Positions 17,686-26,765 of a stretch of 64,000 nucleotides of DNA are shown one piece after another (within the stretch, counting starts at the first letter, position 1; the number at the start of each line of letters is the position of its first letter). Source of the stretch: Sphingobium amiense (GTDB lineage: Bacteria; Pseudomonadota; Alphaproteobacteria; Sphingomonadales; Sphingomonadaceae); assembly GCF_003967075.1 (NCBI RefSeq), contig NZ_AP018664.1:3622001-3686000 (forward strand), in the 5' to 3' direction. The translations under genes and the position numbers were made by a program. Below the pieces are notes generated by a model. It saw only the letters and a program-made list of their open reading frames with translations, made no database searches and had not been told where the DNA came from.

Positions 17686-20600
17686 CCATGGCCCCCAACG
17701 CAGATCATGGTCTGGTCATCGTCCCTGCAGGCGCCGGCGCCGGCAAGACCCACCGCATCAAGACCCAGCTCTCGGACTGGGTGAAACGTGGCATCGTCCG
17801 GCCCGAGCGCATTTTTGCCGTGACCTTCACCGAGGCTGCGGCGGGCGAGCTTCGCGAGAGGATCCGCGCCGGCCTTTTGGCCGATGGGCTGGTGGCCGAG
17901 GCGATGGCGGTGGAACGCGCCTATGTCTCGACCATCCACGGCTTGGGCCTGCGCCTTCTGACCGAACATGCACTGGCGGCGGGCGCCTCGCCGCAGCCGC
18001 GTCATTTGGGCGATGCCGAGCGTGATCTCTTGATCCGGCAGGCGCTGGCCCATGCCAAGGCGCTGGACCCGATCAAGGCCGAACCCGAGCGGTTTGGCTA
18101 TGCCCCGAACTTCGTGAAGGGCGAGACGGTCGAAGATTCGTTGCGCGGCCGGGTGCTGTCGATAATCGACCTTCTGCGCAGCCTTGGCGACAAGGGGCGT
18201 GACCCCGGCCTGATCGCCCCGGCGCTGGCGCGGCTGGATGCGGTTTATGGCCCGGTGCTGGAGGACCCTGCGGCGGCTGGCGCCTCACTCGAGACCGCCG
18301 TTCAAGCCATGATCACTGCCTTCCCCGAGGGCGGCATGGCTACCGTTGCGGCCAAAGGTCCGAAGGAAACGCTGGAAAAGAACCTCGCGCTTTTCCGGCG
18401 GGTGGCGCGTGATCCGGGGCTTTTGGCCCTTGACTGGGGTATCTGGCAGAACTTGCGCGGGCTTTTCACCTCAAACAGCCGCACGAAAACGCCCGACGGG
18501 TATGACGACCTCGCCACGGCCATCATGGCGGCGGCGGATGTCCTGCCCTCGCATCCCGGCCCGCTTGAGGATGCCAAGCTGCACCTGTCCTGCCTGATCG
18601 CCTGCGCGCAAGAGGTGATGGCGGCCTATGAGGCCCGCAAAAAGGCGCTCGGCCTGATCGACTTCGCCGATATGATCACGGGGGCCGAGCGGCTCTTGCG
18701 CACCGACCCCGCCGTGCGTCAGGCGGTGCTGGACGAGATCGACTGCGTCATCATTGACGAATTCCAGGACACCAACCCGGTGCAATTCGCGCTGCTGTGG
18801 CAGCTTGGCCAGCACGCACCGCGCACCCTGCTTGTGGGCGATGTGAAACAGTCGATCATGGGCTTTCAGGGGGCCGATCCGCGCCTGTCGCAGGCGCTTG
18901 CGGCGGCTAACCCCGATGCGACCCAGCCACTCGACCGCAACTGGCGCTCGACGCCGGCCGTCATGCAATTCGTCAATGCGATGGGGGCGGGCCTCTTTGG
19001 CGCGGGCTATAACCCACTGGCACCGACCCGTGATCCGGTCGCAGGTCCCGCGATCGAGGTGCTGAACGCTACGCAGGGACGGCGCTCACAAAAGTATTCG
19101 CAGCCCCCAGAACACATCGCCGAGCGCATCGCCCGTATCCTGACTGATACTGAGACTATCACCGACCGCCACACGAAGGCCGCCCGACCGGCTCGGCCCT
19201 CGGATATCGCGCTGTTGGTCTGTCGCCACACCACCGCCGCCCGCTATGCCGAGGAACTGCGCGCGCGCGGCGTTCCGGTGCGGATCGCCGAGGATGGCTG
19301 GGCGAAAAGTCCGGTGATTGTTGCCGCCCGCGCCGCGCTGGCCTTTGCCGCCAATCCGGCGGATATCCATGCCGGGCTGCTCTTGCGCACGCTTGGCCCG
19401 GACCCGCTGTCCTTGCAGGAGACGCTATCCGCCCAAATGGAAGGGCGGCTGGTGGATGACCCGGTGCTGATGCGGCTCGCCGCTCTGTCGAACCTTTTGG
19501 CCCGCCTGCCGGTGGGTGCGGCCCTTGATCTGGTGTTGGATGCCGCCGGCCTGCGCCTCTGGGCCGAACGTCAGCCTGACGCCGCCCAATCCCGCGCCGA
19601 TCTTATGCGGCTAGAGGCTGAGGCGGGTGAGTTCGAAGCCGCGCATCGCGATCTCAAATCCGCCTCGGGGTTCCACGGCGAGACTGCCAAGGTCTTTCTC
19701 GGCTGGCTCGACGCCCGTGGAGGCGAGCGCGATTTCGACCGTCATCCCGATCCTTCCGCCAACAGCGCCGAGGCCGTGGAGATCGTCACTTGGCATGCCT
19801 CCAAAGGGCGGGAATGGCCGATCACTGTCGTCGCAGAGTTCGACTATGGTATCGAGGAACGTGCGGGGGCCACTGCGACCCGTTTCGATGCCTTGGACCG
19901 CATCGACGATATGGCGGTGGTGCTGGGGTCCGCGAGCCTGATCCACACGCCCGGCTTTGCCGCGCCCGAGGCGACCCGCCGTTTCATCGAAGACCGTCGC
20001 GCCGATTTTGAAGCCAATGCGAAAAACCTTCTCTATGTCGCCCTGACCCGTGCCCGTGACCGGCTGGTGCTGGAATGGCCGGGTTTTCTGAAGGACCGCG
20101 AAGAAGACGCGCCCGAGGCTACGAACCTGTTTCATATCCTGTCCGATACTTGCGCGCCGCAGATCGGGGCGGGCAGCCTGCGCATCAATGGCGTGGTTTG
20201 CCCGGCGGTCATCACGCAGCTGCCTGAACAGGCGGGATTTACCGAATATGTTGGCGGTGGGGCGGCCCCGGCGCTGCGCCTTGGTGCCGCTGCGCCGTTG
20301 CCCGTGACACCGCTGACGCCCTGGCGGCTGCAGCCCTCGCAAACCCGTAGTGCGGGGGTGCCGCCCGTGTCCCGCCGTATCAACATCGGAGCACCCTGGC
20401 CAAAGGCACTGAACGATGCCTACCGCGGCACAGCACTGCATCTGGCGCTGCGCACATACCTGACCCGGCCCGATCTGGCCCCGGCTTTGGCTCTCGCGAC
20501 CGGGCTTGACGACGCCACTCTTGCGCTAGTGGCCGAGCGCGCCACGGCGCTGAAAGCCTGGCTTGTCGATCAGGGCTATACGGATCTGCGCGCCGAGATT

Positions 20601-20885
20601 CCGGTGCTTGGCCACACGCCCGAGGGTGCAGAGATCCCCGGTGCCCTCGACCTTCTCGCCATCGGCCCGGCAGGCGCGATGCTGATCGACCATAAATCCG
20701 GCGGCGGCGGTGTCGGGTTCGGCCCCTATTGGCCACAGCTTTCCAGCTATGCCGGACTGTTGGCCGGACTATACCCGCAGCATCCGCTGCAGGGCGTGGC
20801 GGTGTTCTGGGTCGATCACGGTTGGCTGGAACTGGCAGATGAGGGCGCGTCAGCGGGAGCTTTCGCACAGGCCAGAGTTAACTGA
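17682..20885 (+). CDS. AddA-like UvrD-family helicase with C-terminal nuclease
   Basis: A 1067-residue superfamily 1A helicase. Motifs appear in order: Walker A AGAGAGKT (residues 16-23), Walker B IIDEFQD (D359, E360), GDVKQSIMGFQGA, LDRNWRSTPAVM, WHASKGREWP and VALTRARDRLVLEWP. A C-terminal RecB-like nuclease follows with D990 in PGALDLLAIG, then D1003 and K1005 in LIDHKSG. Together with the preceding protein this is a complete two-subunit, two-nuclease helicase resembling AddAB. Such machines unwind and degrade DNA from ends. Its tight coupling to an unknown protein, a Tdp1-like nuclease and an SNF2 helicase sets it apart from the recombination operon. The next gene starts one base inside its stop (TGATG). 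Confidence 0.9.
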   Translation: MTMAPNADHGLVIVPAGAGAGKTHRIKTQLSDWVKRGIVRPERIFAVTFTEAAAGELRERIRAGLLADGLVAEAMAVERAYVSTIHGLGLRLLTEHALAAGASPQPRHLGDAERDLLIRQALAHAKALDPIKAEPERFGYAPNFVKGETVEDSLRGRVLSIIDLLRSLGDKGRDPGLIAPALARLDAVYGPVLEDPAAAGASLETAVQAMITAFPEGGMATVAAKGPKETLEKNLALFRRVARDPGLLALDWGIWQNLRGLFTSNSRTKTPDGYDDLATAIMAAADVLPSHPGPLEDAKLHLSCLIACAQEVMAAYEARKKALGLIDFADMITGAERLLRTDPAVRQAVLDEIDCVIIDEFQDTNPVQFALLWQLGQHAPRTLLVGDVKQSIMGFQGADPRLSQALAAANPDATQPLDRNWRSTPAVMQFVNAMGAGLFGAGYNPLAPTRDPVAGPAIEVLNATQGRRSQKYSQPPEHIAERIARILTDTETITDRHTKAARPARPSDIALLVCRHTTAARYAEELRARGVPVRIAEDGWAKSPVIVAARAALAFAANPADIHAGLLLRTLGPDPLSLQETLSAQMEGRLVDDPVLMRLAALSNLLARLPVGAALDLVLDAAGLRLWAERQPDAAQSRADLMRLEAEAGEFEAAHRDLKSASGFHGETAKVFLGWLDARGGERDFDRHPDPSANSAEAVEIVTWHASKGREWPITVVAEFDYGIEERAGATATRFDALDRIDDMAVVLGSASLIHTPGFAAPEATRRFIEDRRADFEANAKNLLYVALTRARDRLVLEWPGFLKDREEDAPEATNLFHILSDTCAPQIGAGSLRINGVVCPAVITQLPEQAGFTEYVGGGAAPALRLGAAAPLPVTPLTPWRLQPSQTRSAGVPPVSRRINIGAPWPKALNDAYRGTALHLALRTYLTRPDLAPALALATGLDDATLALVAERATALKAWLVDQGYTDLRAEIPVLGHTPEGAEIPGALDLLAIGPAGAMLIDHKSGGGGVGFGPYWPQLSSYAGLLAGLYPQHPLQGVAVFWVDHGWLELADEGASAGAFAQARVN

Positions 20886-22099
20886 TGCCCTGGGGAATAC
20901 TTGCGCCCGATACCGTGGTTTCGCAACGGCGCCAGCAGAACCTCGGGCTTGCGGCGGCGGTTCGTCATTTCAATGATCGGGCGGTCCCCGGAATCGGCGG
21001 CATGTGGTTTCCCATGCCCATCCTTTGGTCGGTTCTGGCGATCTCTATCGCCGAGGAACTTGGTGTGCCGGCACTACCTGTCGGCAACGCGGTCGAAGCG
21101 CGCGTCATGCTTGAAGTCATCGCGGGCCCGCAGGATCGCCGCGTGCGAGGGGCGAGGAAGATGCAGGGCTTGAAGGATAGCAGTTTCCACAATCTCAGGC
21201 GTCGCGGAACTTATGTGGTTCAGCCGATCCGCATGGCGATGGTGCAACCTCTGGTCGCACTGGGATTCGTGCAGGGCAGCCGCTACGGCGCGTTCCGCAT
21301 ACATAGCGCTGGCAGAGAGCTGTTGGAGCTAAATGCGATGAAAGAACCGCGCCGTTTGCTTGGTGCCTGGGCGCATGGCAGACAGCCACATGGCCTGAAG
21401 GAGGCCCTGGCAGTGCTTTCCCCTGTTGGGGCTGTCCCGGAAGCGGTGCGTAAACTGATCCTTGCCCGATTGCTCGACGGAAATGATCCCGGCTCGACCC
21501 GGCGCCGGGCCCTGGCGCGCCTCGGCACTGGCCCCAGCTCCGCGCATTTGGACCAGGAAACCGCATTGGCGGGGCTGGCGCCGGATCATTGGTCGGATTT
21601 GCGCGCAGGAGCGGCTTTTATGGATCTGCGCGATGCTGCGTTGTCGGTGTTGGACCAGTTGGAACAGCATCTGCTGAAGCTTCGCGACGATAATCAGCCT
21701 GTGCGCCTGTCAGAAGCGGACGCAGCCGAAGTCGCCACCGAGCCGCTGAAACAATTGCGAGATCTGGCCTCGGCAAAAGGCGCGCTTGTCAATCAGGGCA
21801 ATGAGGAGACTAGCCGCAGATTTATCGCGGAAATCCGAAATCTGTCCGATCAGCAGCTGATTCAGAGGCTGGCCGAGCGCGATTCTACCGTGATTTGTCA
21901 GCGCGAAGGCCACATTGTTCTCGGGCCGGCTGCGGGCGAGTTGCGGGGCAGCTCGGAGACCCAGGACGAGAATCGGCCCCCTCAGGACGAGGCCTTCGCG
22001 CCGCAGCTTTTCCGGCTGCACAATCTTCATTGTCTGGTGACGGAGCTGTCCGGAAAGGTGAACCCGGGCAGCCGTGACGCGGGATCGGAGGCCGTCTGA
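20885..22099 (+). CDS. Protein of unknown family in the nuclease-helicase cassette
   Basis: I do not recognise the family of this 404-residue protein. It has no signal peptide or clear membrane segment. Residues about 105-150 (GTYVVQPIRMAMVQPLVALG, then FVQGSRYGAFRIHSAGRELL) read like a winged helix: helix, turn, helix, hairpin. The middle (about 235-330) is predicted helical and rich in charged and leucine residues, possibly a coiled coil. It is coupled by one-base overlaps to the AddA-like gene before it and the PLD gene after it, so it is probably a stoichiometric partner, perhaps a DNA-binding or bridging subunit. That role is inference from position only. Confidence 0.8.
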   Translation: MPWGILAPDTVVSQRRQQNLGLAAAVRHFNDRAVPGIGGMWFPMPILWSVLAISIAEELGVPALPVGNAVEARVMLEVIAGPQDRRVRGARKMQGLKDSSFHNLRRRGTYVVQPIRMAMVQPLVALGFVQGSRYGAFRIHSAGRELLELNAMKEPRRLLGAWAHGRQPHGLKEALAVLSPVGAVPEAVRKLILARLLDGNDPGSTRRRALARLGTGPSSAHLDQETALAGLAPDHWSDLRAGAAFMDLRDAALSVLDQLEQHLLKLRDDNQPVRLSEADAAEVATEPLKQLRDLASAKGALVNQGNEETSRRFIAEIRNLSDQQLIQRLAERDSTVICQREGHIVLGPAAGELRGSSETQDENRPPQDEAFAPQLFRLHNLHCLVTELSGKVNPGSRDAGSEAV

Positions 22100-23901
22100 T
22101 GCAGAACACGACGCTCTACTCCCTCTTCATGCCGCCCGAAGATTGTTATGGCGACTTTGGCCTTATGTGCGGCTTCACCGCGACGCGGCAGGTCCTGGGG
22201 CAGATCCGCCGAACATTCACAGGCGAGATGGCGCGCCCGGTGCTGGCCGCCTTCATCCATCCAACAGTGAATGCGATCTCGGACGTTCCGGGACTTGCCT
22301 GGATGTGGATGCGCCTCGTGGGACGCGGCTACAACCTTCTCCATGCCAAGGTGGCGCTTCTGGGTTTTCGCAAGCGCGGCGGAGATGGCTATGTCATTCG
22401 TCTCGCTGTCAGCACGGGGAACTGGACACAGGATCCGCTTACTCGCAGCATCGACCTGTTCTGGTTGATCGATCTGGACTCTGCTGTGCCTGACGCACAG
22501 GACATTGCCGATATCCGCGCTGCGCATGAGATGTTTGGATGGCTGCGCGAGCGGGCAGATTGCGCCCTGATCGAACGCAGTTTTGACGGGCACCGGCCAG
22601 ACGCCCTGCTGGAGGCCGCGATCACAGCCTTGCCTAGGTCATCCGCGCGTCCCCGCTTCATCGACAGCCGCAATCAGGCGCTGTTTCCTCAGGTGATCGA
22701 GCGCCTGGGTACCAAAAAGAAGGCCGACCGTCTCATCCTCGGGTCTGGCTATTTCGAGAGCGACGGCGATGGTGCTGCTGGCCTGCCAGAGCGACTGCGC
22801 CGCGCATTGGTGCAGGAGAAATCCCTGACGAAAACAGCGGCTCTCGACCTGTTTCTTAACCCGTCCTCCTGTCAGGGGCTTGCTGCCCGGGCCGGTGCCT
22901 TGATTGACGCAGGCTGGAACTTGCGCCCTCCGCGCTCTGTCTTGCATGGAACTGATGGGTGCCTGCATGCAAAATTTGTGGTGCTGGCGTCGGGCGAGGC
23001 CGAGGCCTCGGGACGGGCTTATCTTGGATCCGGCAATCTGAGCATGAACGGGTTTGAGCGTGCCGCAAGCGCCGGGGGAAACCTTGAGGCAGGTGTGATC
23101 GTCGATCTGCCGGAAGGACTGAAATGGCCGCGACGCAGAGACACGCGGAACGGTATCGCCGCTGTTTTGCCGATCCAGTTCACTGATGTGGTGACGCCCG
23201 AGGCCCTGCAGCAAGGGGAAGGCTTTGTGCGCCCCGATGAGCCAGAAACCCAGCCGCCAGTTGCGTGGCTTATATGGCAAGACGGGGTGCTCTCGGCCCC
23301 CGAAGACAAATCGGTGATGGTGATTGGTGTCGATGCGGCTCAGGCCCAGACACCTTGTCCATGGCCTGCACCGGCTCCAGCGATTGTGACACTCGCGGAG
23401 GGCGGCTGGCGGCTGCCTGTCATTTCTTCCGAAGCACTTGTTGTCGCTCGCCCCTCCGATATGTCGGTCGAAGATATCCTTGCCAGCCTTGGCTCATTTC
23501 CCGAGCCAGGTGATGCTGACAGCGAAGATGAGGGTGAGGAAGGCGAAGAGCCGCTCACCGACGCCTCAGATACCACCGAAGCTCCGCCAGCTGCCTATCC
23601 CATTCGCAGGATGATGGAACTTCTGGTGCGTCTTTGTGAGACACAGGCAAGGTTGGACCCGCGGGATTGGCAAAGGTGGTGTCGGGAGTTGCAACAGAAC
23701 CTTTGCGCTATCGCGTCTCGCGAAAGAACGATGCTCGAGTTCTTCCGGAACGCCAGGGCAAATCCACTGCCTGCTCTGGGAGATCCGCGTATGCGCCCGG
23801 AAGGGGTTTCGCCAGACCTATTGAGAGATGCGCTTTTGGCGGTGTCCGTCGCGTGGGAGCTCAGCGCTTACCCATCGCTCTGGGAACGGGAGGCCGCGTG
23901 A
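22099..23901 (+). CDS. Tdp1-like phospholipase-D-family nuclease
   Basis: A 600-residue protein with two HKD half-sites arranged as in tyrosyl-DNA phosphodiesterase 1. The first is H82-x-K84 (LLHAKVALL) with N108 in AVSTGNWTQDP. The second is H290-x-K292 (CLHAKFVVL) with N313 in YLGSGNLSMNGF. PLD-fold enzymes of this type hydrolyse phosphodiesters through a phosphohistidine intermediate; Tdp1 cleans protein or blocked ends from DNA. A strongly acidic stretch (about 470-495, EDEGEEGEEP) precedes a helical C-terminus. Starts and stops overlap its neighbours by one base (TGATG), marking it as part of the same cassette. The substrate (DNA ends, RNA or lipid) is not proven, but the context favours DNA. 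Confidence 0.85.
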   Translation: MQNTTLYSLFMPPEDCYGDFGLMCGFTATRQVLGQIRRTFTGEMARPVLAAFIHPTVNAISDVPGLAWMWMRLVGRGYNLLHAKVALLGFRKRGGDGYVIRLAVSTGNWTQDPLTRSIDLFWLIDLDSAVPDAQDIADIRAAHEMFGWLRERADCALIERSFDGHRPDALLEAAITALPRSSARPRFIDSRNQALFPQVIERLGTKKKADRLILGSGYFESDGDGAAGLPERLRRALVQEKSLTKTAALDLFLNPSSCQGLAARAGALIDAGWNLRPPRSVLHGTDGCLHAKFVVLASGEAEASGRAYLGSGNLSMNGFERAASAGGNLEAGVIVDLPEGLKWPRRRDTRNGIAAVLPIQFTDVVTPEALQQGEGFVRPDEPETQPPVAWLIWQDGVLSAPEDKSVMVIGVDAAQAQTPCPWPAPAPAIVTLAEGGWRLPVISSEALVVARPSDMSVEDILASLGSFPEPGDADSEDEGEEGEEPLTDASDTTEAPPAAYPIRRMMELLVRLCETQARLDPRDWQRWCRELQQNLCAIASRERTMLEFFRNARANPLPALGDPRMRPEGVSPDLLRDALLAVSVAWELSAYPSLWEREAA

Positions 23902-26441
23902 TGGTGGACTGGAACGAGGCCGCGAGCATTCTGGATCGTATCGCAGGGACGTCTGATGATACCCTGCTAGATCATGGCCAGAAGGCGAGTGTCACAGAAC
24001 TAGCGTGCCGTATCCGGGCGGGCCAACGCTCGGCCCTGCTGGCTGATGAGGTGGGTATGGGCAAGACCCGCATTGCGGCGGCGCTGATCGCAGCGGTGCG
24101 GGAGGCGGGCGGACGCAGCGCCATTGTTCTGCCTGCGGGCCTTGGGGCACAATGGCAACAGGAACTGAAACGGTTCAACGCCGACGACAAGACATTGCTG
24201 CCGCTGCGCAGCTATGATGGTTTCATCTCCGGTTTCTTGCACGATACCGATGCGGAGGGGAGCGCAAGACGGTTACACAGCCATAAGGAGTGGCTTTCGG
24301 ATCGCCGCAAGCAGCGTGAGTTGCCGGAGAACGGCTGGGCCGCCGAAGAGATCATAATGATCTCTCATTCCTTCGCGAACATGCAGTTTCCCAATCGTGG
24401 AGAAGGCCCCGCTGGAGGCTGGCGCCGGGAACTCTTACCCAACGTCGCCCGCCTGATTGACGGCCGACGGCGCAACTTCATGCGCGAAAATTTCCATTCG
24501 GGTGAGGTGGGCTATGTATATGCCAGTCGCCGTGCGGCGCGGCACATTGCCCAAACGATTCTGGACCACGAACTGCCGCGCGATGCCATTAACGGCGATC
24601 AGAAATGGCTTTCGGCGGACGATTACAAGAACAGGATCCTGCCGCTGATCGGCTATGGCCTGGGTCAGTTTGATCTCATAGTCGTTGACGAAGCCCACAA
24701 GGCGCGCGGCGCAGATTCAAGCCTTTCGCGCATTCTCGGCCCGGTAAGCTGGGAAGCGGATGATCCTTTTCGTCTGGGCATGACCGCAACCCCGGTCGAG
24801 CTGGACTCCAGCCAGTGGATCGACACGCTGGAGCGGCTCAATGGTCGCGATGACGATCAGGATATTACTGCGCTCGCAGAGCTGACGGAATGGATCACCG
24901 GCTATGTGGATGTTGTTCGTCGGATTCAAACCGAAGAACTGGACGAGACGCTGACCGGGGAATTCGAGACCTCCGCCCGGCAGTTCTATGCAGCATTGCG
25001 ACCATATGTCCTGCGCCGGGACAAACGCAGTGACCCCGAATTCTGCGTCTTCAAAGACAGTCATGGTGATTATCGTGAGGTCATCGATATCCCGGTTTCA
25101 CCGGAGGCAGAGGGTTTTACCCGTGACTGGTTGCGCCGCTTTTGTGCGGCTGAGGCGCTGTCGTTACTCCCTCAGGATGATCCGCGTGTGAAACGGGTCA
25201 GGCTCGCCGTTGCCCAGGGGTATGGGTTCGGCTTTGGAGAGGATGAGGAAGACAGCCCTTCAGGCATGACAGATGCAAACCTCGTTGGTCCGGCGGGGTT
25301 TTGGACGGAAGCTTTCACCGCTGAGAGCAACGACATCTATAGCCACCCCGCGATCCTGGCGGCTGTGAGACAAATCGAGGCCTATACACGGGCCGGCGAG
25401 AAAGTGCTCGTCTTCGGCAGGTTCCTGATGCCGATGAATGTGCTGACCAGACTGCTGGACGCGCGTGAGATGCTGCGTCGTTTGCGAGACGGACAGCACT
25501 GGCCTGCCAGCGGGATCGGGGAAAGCAATATAGCAGCTGTCATTGCGGCGATGAGGGATCCTGATCTTGCGGTGGCGGGTGGGGTCGACGAAATCGATGT
25601 GATGTTGAAAACCCGCTATCAGGAGTGGGCGAGCGAGCGCCGGGCTGAACTCGCACGGCTTCATCGGGAGTTGGAAGACCTTGCGCTGGAGGGAGGAACT
25701 GCTGCATTTCTGTCAGAGATTCTGCGCCATGAGGACGGCAAACAAGACCTTCAATTAGGGGCTTTGCTCGAGGCACTTGGTGGCAGGCGGGAAGTTGCGG
25801 GCGCTTCCTGGACGGGGCGGGAAATGCTCGGGCTGTTCGAAAAACTGCTCCTGGAGCTTGCCGGGGATGATGAAGCAGAGAACAACGATACGCAGAAAGC
25901 CCGGCTGGATGCCTGGCTGAACGACTATTCCGGGCGCGAGGGCAACTTCGCCAGGATGATGTCAGGCGCAACCGCACCGCAAACGCGGCGTATGCTGCAA
26001 TCTGCATTCAACCGGTCGTCCAGTTGGCCGATGGTGCTCCTCGCGCAATCCCGCGTCGGGCGTGAGGGCCTGAATCTGCATGAGGCCTGTCGCACAGTGA
26101 TTCTACTGCACGCGGAGTGGAATCCCGGCATTGTCGAGCAGCAGATTGGGCGTGTGGATCGCAAGAACAGTCTTTGGCTTCGCGAATGGCGGAAATGGAG
26201 GGATCATGGTGATGGTCTCCCGCCCCGCATTCGGGTTCACCCTGTTGTCGTCAGTGGCACATACGACGATCACAACTGGCAGGTTCTCAAGGCGCGTTGG
26301 CTGGAACTGAGGGCGCAGTTGCATGGCGATGTCCTGCGTCCCGTTCCAGGTCGGTCAGAGGTGATAGATGACAAACGAACCTACGCTGACCGCGTTCGGC
26401 GCGCAGTGCCGGATTTTTCGCCGGGAGAACGTGGCGGTTGA
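23901..26441 (+). CDS. SNF2-family DEAH helicase/translocase
   Basis: An 846-residue superfamily 2 ATPase of the SNF2/RapA type: Walker A EVGMGKT (residues 50-56), DEAH at 263-266 (VVDEAHKARG), motif III MTATPVEL, and in the second lobe REGLNLHEACRTVILLHAEW and the arginine-finger motif EQQIGRVDRKNS near residue 750. An insertion of about 250 residues between the lobes is helical. Such proteins translocate on double-stranded DNA. I chose the ATG that overlaps the PLD stop by one base. The frame stays open about 230 bases further upstream, but that part is antisense-like noise over the PLD gene. Last gene of the cassette. SNF2 plus PLD recalls DISARM, but no DUF1998 protein or DISARM methylase is present. 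Confidence 0.88.
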   Translation: MVDWNEAASILDRIAGTSDDTLLDHGQKASVTELACRIRAGQRSALLADEVGMGKTRIAAALIAAVREAGGRSAIVLPAGLGAQWQQELKRFNADDKTLLPLRSYDGFISGFLHDTDAEGSARRLHSHKEWLSDRRKQRELPENGWAAEEIIMISHSFANMQFPNRGEGPAGGWRRELLPNVARLIDGRRRNFMRENFHSGEVGYVYASRRAARHIAQTILDHELPRDAINGDQKWLSADDYKNRILPLIGYGLGQFDLIVVDEAHKARGADSSLSRILGPVSWEADDPFRLGMTATPVELDSSQWIDTLERLNGRDDDQDITALAELTEWITGYVDVVRRIQTEELDETLTGEFETSARQFYAALRPYVLRRDKRSDPEFCVFKDSHGDYREVIDIPVSPEAEGFTRDWLRRFCAAEALSLLPQDDPRVKRVRLAVAQGYGFGFGEDEEDSPSGMTDANLVGPAGFWTEAFTAESNDIYSHPAILAAVRQIEAYTRAGEKVLVFGRFLMPMNVLTRLLDAREMLRRLRDGQHWPASGIGESNIAAVIAAMRDPDLAVAGGVDEIDVMLKTRYQEWASERRAELARLHRELEDLALEGGTAAFLSEILRHEDGKQDLQLGALLEALGGRREVAGASWTGREMLGLFEKLLLELAGDDEAENNDTQKARLDAWLNDYSGREGNFARMMSGATAPQTRRMLQSAFNRSSSWPMVLLAQSRVGREGLNLHEACRTVILLHAEWNPGIVEQQIGRVDRKNSLWLREWRKWRDHGDGLPPRIRVHPVVVSGTYDDHNWQVLKARWLELRAQLHGDVLRPVPGRSEVIDDKRTYADRVRRAVPDFSPGERGG

Positions 26442-26765
26442 GTTGTAGTGTAACCGATACTCACGCTGCTGTTCGGAATAGGACGGAATGAAAGCTGCTA
26501 TTTTTAGCAACCATTCTCCTAGCGTTGGATTTGGCGTTGATAGGAAAATGGCTATTAGTAGGTCGCAAGTAATGGTGGTTGCAGCCTCCCGCAACCAACA
26601 TCCCACATCACAAAACGCCCCGCCCCCACAGGCGGGGCTTTTTGCGTTAGCCCCCCGGCAAAATGCCCACGCCACCACCGCTAGAGAGTGCGGGGTTAAA
26701 GGCGCGCAGCCATCGCCGTTCTCGTCACCATTGGACGGCCGCGTGCGAAGCCCTACATAGCGATC
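26442..26765. other. Intergenic region at the right edge of the defence island
   Basis: This 324-bp stretch holds no credible gene. It opens with an AT-richer segment (to about 26575), then a 7-bp-stem hairpin (TGGTTGC at 26576-26582 with GCAACCA at 26591-26597), then a strong rho-independent terminator, then about 120 bp before the Atm1-like gene. The composition shift makes it a plausible right boundary of the island. No integrase gene or direct repeat was found in it. Confidence 0.6.
26617..26643 (+). terminator. Rho-independent terminator
   Basis: A perfect 8-bp stem GCCCCGCC/GGCGGGGC with a 6-base loop is followed by five T residues. It would stop transcription leaving the defence cassette. 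The run of A residues on its other side would let it work in the opposite direction too. Confidence 0.85.

Noticed and set aside
23667..23900. A longer SNF2 helicase starting inside the PLD gene
   Set aside because: The extra 78 residues have no helicase-family similarity and would overlap the PLD coding region by 234 bases. The ATG at 23901 reproduces the one-base overlap seen at the other junctions.
15139..26441. The cassette as a DISARM system
   Set aside because: DISARM needs drmA/drmB (a helicase plus DUF1998) with the PLD protein and a methylase. No DUF1998 protein or separate methylase is present, and the AddAB-like pair is not part of DISARM.
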